Positions 59,401 through 64,000 of a stretch of DNA of 64,000 nucleotides are shown here, piece by piece; the stretch's first letter is position 1, and each line of letters opens with the position of its first letter. The stretch lies in assembly GCA_026874595.1 (NCBI GenBank), contig CM049306.1, positions 22,679,019-22,743,018 of the forward strand. Reading direction: 5' to 3'. The notes below the pieces were generated by a model. The model saw only the letters and a list, made by a program, of their open reading frames with translations. It made no database searches and had not been told where the DNA came from. Both the position numbers and the translations under genes were made by a program. This stretch comes from Sipunculus nudus. Lineage: Eukaryota > Annelida > Sipuncula > Golfingiida > Sipunculidae.

Positions 59401-59894
59401 TAACTTTGTGTAAAAGAGAAATGATTCCTACCTTGGTGTTTTATTAAAATATAAATATATGCCCTATCACGAAAATGGAACCCTGTGAAACTATGAAAAG
59501 TTGCTTGTGCGCGAAAATTGAGCCCCATAATATAAAGCCAACCACAGTATGTCTGATGCCCATGTCTGGCCCCCGTATCTGAATTTCCCACTGCCGTCTG
59601 GATGAAGCCCTGAAACACAGAAAATACAGGTATGGGTTAAAAGTACATTAAACCATATTTAGTGTTTTATGATTATTGTTTTTCCTTTTTCTGTCTGTTT
59701 CATTAGAGAAATTGCTAAATCATCAAAAGTTCCATGATAGATCATATACAGCTAGAGAGAATCTGACCTCCTGAAAAATCTATGACACATGCCATGAGTT
59801 AAGAATAGTGCTCTCAGCTAACTGATATAAGTGCAAGATTGCCAGTTTTATTATTTAACTGTAGTGTGTCTTGCCAAGTGATAAAATATTCCAC
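56417..59894 (+). other. NT5C2 intron; alternative 5' exon not excluded
   Basis: 57783-57890 and 59500-59560 are dispersed-repeat fragments. 58400-59300 has more CpG than the rest of the intron, so an alternative promoter or 5'UTR exon could lie here; CACAGAAAATACAG|GTATGG at 59620-59637 is a possible donor. No coding exon is supported. Confidence 0.4.
57783..57890 (+). repeat. Dispersed GGTTTCAAATTCGCG repeat, copy 2
   Basis: CTGTGGTTGGATTGTTATTTGC, GGTGGTTTCAAATTCGCGATATTCG and AAATTGAAACCACACAG, in the same order as the minus strand of 52735-52850. Confidence 0.7.
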
Positions 59895-60275
59895 TTAGAC
59901 AAAGGTTAGAAGAACCAGGTAACCCTTTTGTTACCACCCTGCCTTGCTTCAGGAAATCTGATCAATTATTAAACAAAACACATTCCTGACACAATGTTTT
60001 GTGGTAGACAAAGATGCAGAGAACTTGTTAACCCTTTTGCTACCATTGGTCACCTTTCGAGGAAATCTTACCTTTGATAAGATAGACCAGAATTCAGAAT
60101 AGTGCTCCATGCTTTCTGGTAGGCATAATTACAAATAACATATTAACCCTTTTGCTACCATCAGTCACCTCTACAGGAAAATATACAATTGATGAAATAT
60201 TATACCAGATTTCAGAATATGGCACCATGCTTTCTGGTAGGTTTAACTACAGATAACTTGTTAACCCTTTTACTG
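59895..60275 (+). repeat. About 117-bp minisatellite, 3-4 copies
   Basis: GTTAACCCTTTTGCTACCA recurs near 59918, 60027, 60143 and 60259, followed by GGAAAT and CCATGCTTTCTGGTAGG phrases. Lies 500 bp upstream of the first certain NT5C2 exon. Confidence 0.8.
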
Positions 60276-60788
60276 CCAGCCTTTTTACTCGTACACGAAA
60301 CTCATGTGTTGATCCCAGCAGTGCTTAATAAACTGAACGGTCAAGGTAATGGTGCCATTTCTGTAGAGAGAACCAGCAAATAACATTTTGTTATGGGCGG
60401 TGGCAGACGATGCGTATACAGCATACTTCACTTAACGATCAGCTCCAGCAGGGAACCAGGTGTTAGATCCATCATGGCAACTTATGCCTTGGCCTTCCCT
60501 GTTACCTTAGAGCAAGTCCCTCATCAAATCAGTTGTGCACTGTCATCATTCCATGGAATCTCTATGAGTTTATAGCCCTGAAGTGATAAAGATAGAACGC
60601 TGCCAGATATAAATAGTATCTGGTAAACAATGTGCAAACATCTCCCATGCTTATGTAGGTTTTGTGATGATGGAATGTCTGTTTTATGTATGTGACTATG
60701 TTAGAATCTTTTGCTCCCAGCCTAGAGTTAACTAAGCATTTGATGTTAAAGGTTTTCATGTTTATTTTTTGTTTGTTTTTATTTTCAG

Positions 60789-60901
60789 AGCAATATGGCT
60801 ACGATGCAGGATTCACTTGTTAGGAGTAGCGAAGTATTAAACGATGCTGGCATGGCTGACACAGAAACAGCGAAGATGTACAAGCGCAAAACCAAACGCA
60901 G
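60789..60901 (+). CDS. NT5C2: NT5C2 (cytosolic purine 5'-nucleotidase, cN-II), first certain coding exon
   Basis: Acceptor TTTTATTTTCAG ends at 60788 and donor G|GTATTG follows 60901. ATG at 60795 gives a 35-residue start, MATMQDSLVRSSEVLNDAGM..., rich in polar residues and ending in the basic KRKTKR. That matches the position and character of the variable N-terminal tail before the conserved 'FVNRSL' of cN-II. The exon is also open from 60789 (two more codons), allowing an upstream coding exon. The enzyme dephosphorylates IMP, GMP and related 6-hydroxypurine nucleotides in the cytosol and is allosterically activated by ATP in known animal family members. The split codon AG|A gives Arg at the next junction. 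Confidence 0.9.
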
Positions 60902-61332
60902 GTATTGAAGGCTATAAGTCTAAATATTGATATGTAAGATTATATTTCTTTTCTTAAATTTCTTTGAAATATTAAGATAAATTATTAGAACTAATTTTAA
61001 AATAGTTGTAAATTAAATGTAATCAGCATCTGCATACCAGCATTTGTGCTGCCTTTTAAAGGAAATAATGATAAATTATTTTCATTTATTTTAAAGTATT
61101 TGTAATAATGGTAATAGAAAGGTAAATAGAAAAATAACATTGTATGGTTACCTGTTTATTTTATGTGTAATATCTGTAGAGAAACCAGATCCTGTCTGAA
61201 TATGTCTTTCTGAGTTGTGTTGGTGATTTAATATTTAAATTTATGACAGTTAACATAAATACTGTAAATGAAAAGGAAATATTTGTACTTTTAAAAAAAT
61301 TGATTTTTCATGCATTTTTGTGTTTGTTTCAG

Positions 61333-61406
61333 AATATTTGTCAACAGAAGCCTGCACCTGGAAAAGATCAAGTTCTATGGGTTTGACATGGATTACACTC
61401 TGGCAG
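61333..61406 (+). CDS. NT5C2: NT5C2 exon with catalytic DMDYT motif
   Basis: Acceptor TGTTTGTTTCAG at 61332; donor GCAG|GTATGT after 61406. It encodes [17 protein letters not shown] then DMDYTLA. Compared with vertebrate cN-II the 'FVNRSL...EKI' and 'GFDMDYTLA' blocks are conserved. DxDxT is HAD motif I: numbering from the Met at 60795, Asp54 is the predicted nucleophile and Asp56 the acid/base (two residues later than the human numbering). The phase is compatible with both neighbouring exons. Confidence 0.95.
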
Positions 61407-61693
61407 GTATGTCAAATATGAATAAAAAAACTGTTAAATATACCCTAAAACACATCAGTATTAAATATCATATTCTTGCTGTGTAGACACTTTGAAAACA
61501 GGTTTGTCATTTATGACATAACCAAATTGGACAGGTCATTCATACTGTTGAAATATGATTTACATAATATGCATTGATGTTGAATTATGGATAAGCTGTT
61601 GAAACAAGGCTATAGCATCTTCAATAAGCAGAAGCTAGAATATACATGTCCTTGAGATCATACACAGATGTATTTATAATGATATAAACTGAT

Positions 61694-62028
61694 GTTAATG
61701 TACTGATAGTGATGATACTGATGGCAATGTACTGATAGTGATTATACTGATGGTAATGTACTGATAGTGATTATACTAAGGTAATGTACTGATAGTGATT
61801 AAACTGATGGTAGTGTTCTGTTATTGATTAAACTGATGGTTGTGTACTGAATATGATATACACTGATGGTAATGTTCTGATAGTGATTCTACTGGTGGTA
61901 ATGTACTGATAGTGATTCTACTGGTGGTAATGTACTGATAGTGATATTACTGGTGGTAATGTCCTGATAGTGATTAAACTGATGGTAGTGTACAGATAAT
62001 GATATACACTGATGGTAATGTACTGATA
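61694..62028 (+). repeat. 29-bp minisatellite in an NT5C2 intron
   Basis: ACTGATAGTGATTATACTGATGGTAATGT repeats about eleven times, each copy 28-30 bp with point changes. Confidence 0.85.
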
Positions 62029-62107
62029 ACACCATCAGAGTTTTTTATTGTTCCTCTTGTTTCAGTTTAAAAATCACCACAATTACTAATTGTTTCTCTG
62101 GTTTCAG

Positions 62108-62225
62108 TTTATAAATCACCTCAGTATGAATCCCTAGGCTTCCGTCTAGTCATTGAGCACCTCATCAGTATTGGTTATCCAAAGGCCATATTGGAATTTG
62201 AATATGACCCCACATTTGCAGTCAG
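62108..62225 (+). CDS. NT5C2: NT5C2 exon (cap/core start)
   Basis: Acceptor GGTTTCAG at 62107; donor CAG|GTTAGT after 62225. It completes Val61 and encodes [11 protein letters not shown]...[14 protein letters not shown]...EYDPTFAVR, closely following the cN-II 'VYKSPEYESLGF' block. The split codon AG at its end continues into an exon beyond the window. The three exons together cover roughly the first 100 residues of a protein usually about 560 residues long, so most of the gene lies to the right. Confidence 0.95.
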
Positions 62226-62641
62226 GTTAGTGCTACTAGTCACTGTAAATCATGCTGGATTGCAATTATTTTCACTAAATAGTATCTTATTTGACTTATT
62301 ACATTGTGATAATTGTTGGAGCCAAGAAACTCTTTATCTTTACGTAGAGAGAGTAAATTTCTTTTGATGTATTATGTTGTTTGAATATTATGTCATGCAG
62401 CTATCACATATAACCTTCAAGCCATTATTGTGCGAAAAATCAACATTTTTGACTATATTTGCACAGTGCCCACAAGGTACCCATAAAATTTTCACAGGCA
62501 CTGGGTCAATTTTACTCATTGTACAGGCGCTGTGGTGCTGAGCTGGTGTTTTCAACTTGCCATAAGCCCATAGACAGCCCATATGGTCGCCTTACGGGCA
62601 CATGCCAGTCTTTGTGCAGCACCCATACAACTTACTTGGTA
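62226..62641 (+). other. NT5C2 intron, no recognised feature
   Basis: No exon or repeat boundary seen. A minus-strand frame at 62388-62582 lacks any domain. Confidence 0.5.
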
Positions 62642-64000
62642 ATTGTATCCGCCAAAACAGAGTTTTGCGGATACTATGTTTTCAGCTGGACGCCGCCGCC
62701 GCCGCCACCGCCGCGTAGGTGTCCGGAGAACTCCTCTGTAACCACTGGGCGGAATTTTCGAAACCCGGGATTATGTTCGGGTCACATGTGAACTGCTGCG
62801 CCCCGATTTTGTTTTGACCTCTGACCTTTCCTCTGCGTTCTGCGTCCGTTTGTGCGTCTGTTTCCACACATAAACCCACATATCTCGGGAACCGTTTGAC
62901 CGATCAGGAAAATTTTTTTGCACAAATGTAGCCCTCGGAGAGCTTTATAACATACACCAAAAATGGTGGCGCCACCTGCAACCATGTTTGCACAGTGTCC
63001 ATCTGTTCGTCTGCCTTGGGTTAAAATCACTCATATCTCTGCAGTCACTTGACTAATTCACCTGAAATTCCGCATGCATAAACATCTTGGATAGCTTTTC
63101 TGATTTTATGACAGGTGGCGCCACCTACATTCACGTTTACGCTGCAGACATCCAAGCTCATATCTCGGGAACTGTTTGACCAATCAGGAAAATTCTTTTG
63201 CACAAATGTAGCCCTTGGAGAGCTTTATAATATACACAAAAAATGGTGGCGCCACCTGCAACCATGTTTGCACAGTGTCCATCTGTTCATCTGCCTTGGG
63301 ATAAAATCACTCATATCTCTGCAGTCACTTGACTAATTCACCTGAAATTCCGCATGCATAAACATCCTGGATAGCTTTTCTGATTTTATGACAGGTGGCG
63401 CCACCTACATTCACGTTTACGCTGCAGACATCCAAGCTCATATCTCGGGAACTGTTTGACCGATCAGGAAAATTCTTTTGCACAAATGTAGCCCTTGGAG
63501 AGCTTTATAATATACACAAAAAATGGTGGCGCCACCTGCAACCATGTTTGCACAGTGTCCATCTGTTCGTCTGCCTTGGGTTAAAATCACTCATATCTCT
63601 GCAGTGACTCGACTAATTCACCTGAAATTTGGCATGCGTATACATCCTGGATAGCTTTTCTGATTTTATGACAGGTGGCGCCACCTACATTCACGTTAAC
63701 GCTGCAGACATACAAGCTCATATCTCGGGAACCGTTTGACCGATCAGGAAAATTCTTTTGCACAAATGTAGCCCTTGGAGAGCTTTATAACATACACCAA
63801 AAATGGTGGCGCTACCTGCAACCATGTTTGCACAGTGTCCATCTGTTTGTCTGCCTTGGGTTAAAATCACTCATATCTCTGCAGTGACTTGACTAATTCA
63901 CCTGAAATTTGGCATGCGTATACATCCTGGATAGCTTTTCTGATTTTATGACAGGTGGCGCCACCTACATTCACGTTTACGCTGCAGACATCCAAGCTCA
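62642..64000 (+). mobile_element. Hairpin-ended element with 280-bp tandem monomers, runs off the right edge
   Basis: It opens ATTGTATCCGCC with a hairpin (62645-62658 and 62662-62674), then a GCC-rich stretch, and from 62860 an almost perfect tandem array of 280 bp. The palindrome GGTGGCGCCACC is at about 62964, 63114, 63247, 63395, 63527, 63675 and 63955, with one variant at 63807, two per monomer. The near-identical 70-codon frames in each monomer are repeat artefacts. Same family as 37690-38920 in opposite orientation. Confidence 0.8.

Noticed and set aside
59379-59618. 79-codon minus-strand frame near the start of the certain NT5C2 exons.
   Set aside because: Overlaps a dispersed-repeat fragment (59500-59560) and has no domain.
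63115-63887. Three near-identical 70-73 codon plus-strand frames.
   Set aside because: They are the same frame in successive 280-bp monomers, with no domain and changes not biased toward synonymous sites; repeat artefacts.

Overview
This is eukaryotic genomic DNA from an invertebrate, most likely a mollusc or another lophotrochozoan. Coding exons are rare, split by long introns with GT-AG junctions. The sequence is AT-rich and full of (TA)n, (ATT)n and poly-C tracts. It carries decayed LINE and Penelope-like fragments, tRNA-derived SINEs, small DNA transposons, and a GTCC-rich hairpin repeat of a kind I associate with mollusc genomes. The species cannot be named from the sequence alone. No bacterial-type operon, CRISPR array, rRNA gene or intact tRNA gene was seen.

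Layout. (1) 1-5100 is mostly non-genic and holds one copy of a 697-bp TIR transposon (2692-3388). (2) 5172-6062, minus strand, is a convincing single-exon gene for a 296-residue, probably disordered protein with two textbook 14-3-3/AGC-kinase motifs; a polyadenylation signal lies about 50 bp past the stop. (3) 6100-32500 is CpG-containing, repeat-rich intergenic DNA: a large inverted repeat (9821-11590), a miniature LTR element with a tRNA-like Pol III promoter in its LTR (12739-13043), a solo short LTR of the same family (17148-17212), the second 698-bp TIR transposon in opposite orientation (16101-16798), two related segments (19425-20400 and 21715-22460), LINE reverse-transcriptase pseudogenes (24186-25001, 27505-29130), a Penelope-like fragment (29517-30123) and a perfect 28-bp hairpin (31817-31886).

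(4) From about 33.3 kb to the window end, the sequence reads as one plus-strand gene: NT5C2, the cytosolic purine 5'-nucleotidase (cN-II). Three coding exons are clear (60789-60901, 61333-61406, 62108-62225). They encode the N-terminal part of the HAD fold including the catalytic DMDYT motif, and the gene runs off the right edge. A possible upstream coding exon at 33328-33354 splices in frame to 60789 across a 27-kb intron. A visible fall in CpG starts near that point, as expected for a methylated invertebrate gene body.

The large intron and the intron at the right edge are filled with a hairpin-ended repeat family of about 280-bp monomers carrying the palindrome GGTGGCGCCACC, a 2.39-kb tandem duplication (45413-50205), a tRNA-derived SINE (53618-53903) and minisatellites. 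Two inverted copies of the 280-bp family flank the three clear NT5C2 exons.

The most unusual element is the miniature LTR retroelement at 12739-13043. It has TG...CA ends, a primer-binding site, a polypurine tract and, inside the LTR, a canonical A-box/B-box pair with a T-run terminator. The layout parallels plant Cassandra elements, which carry a 5S rRNA promoter in their LTRs.
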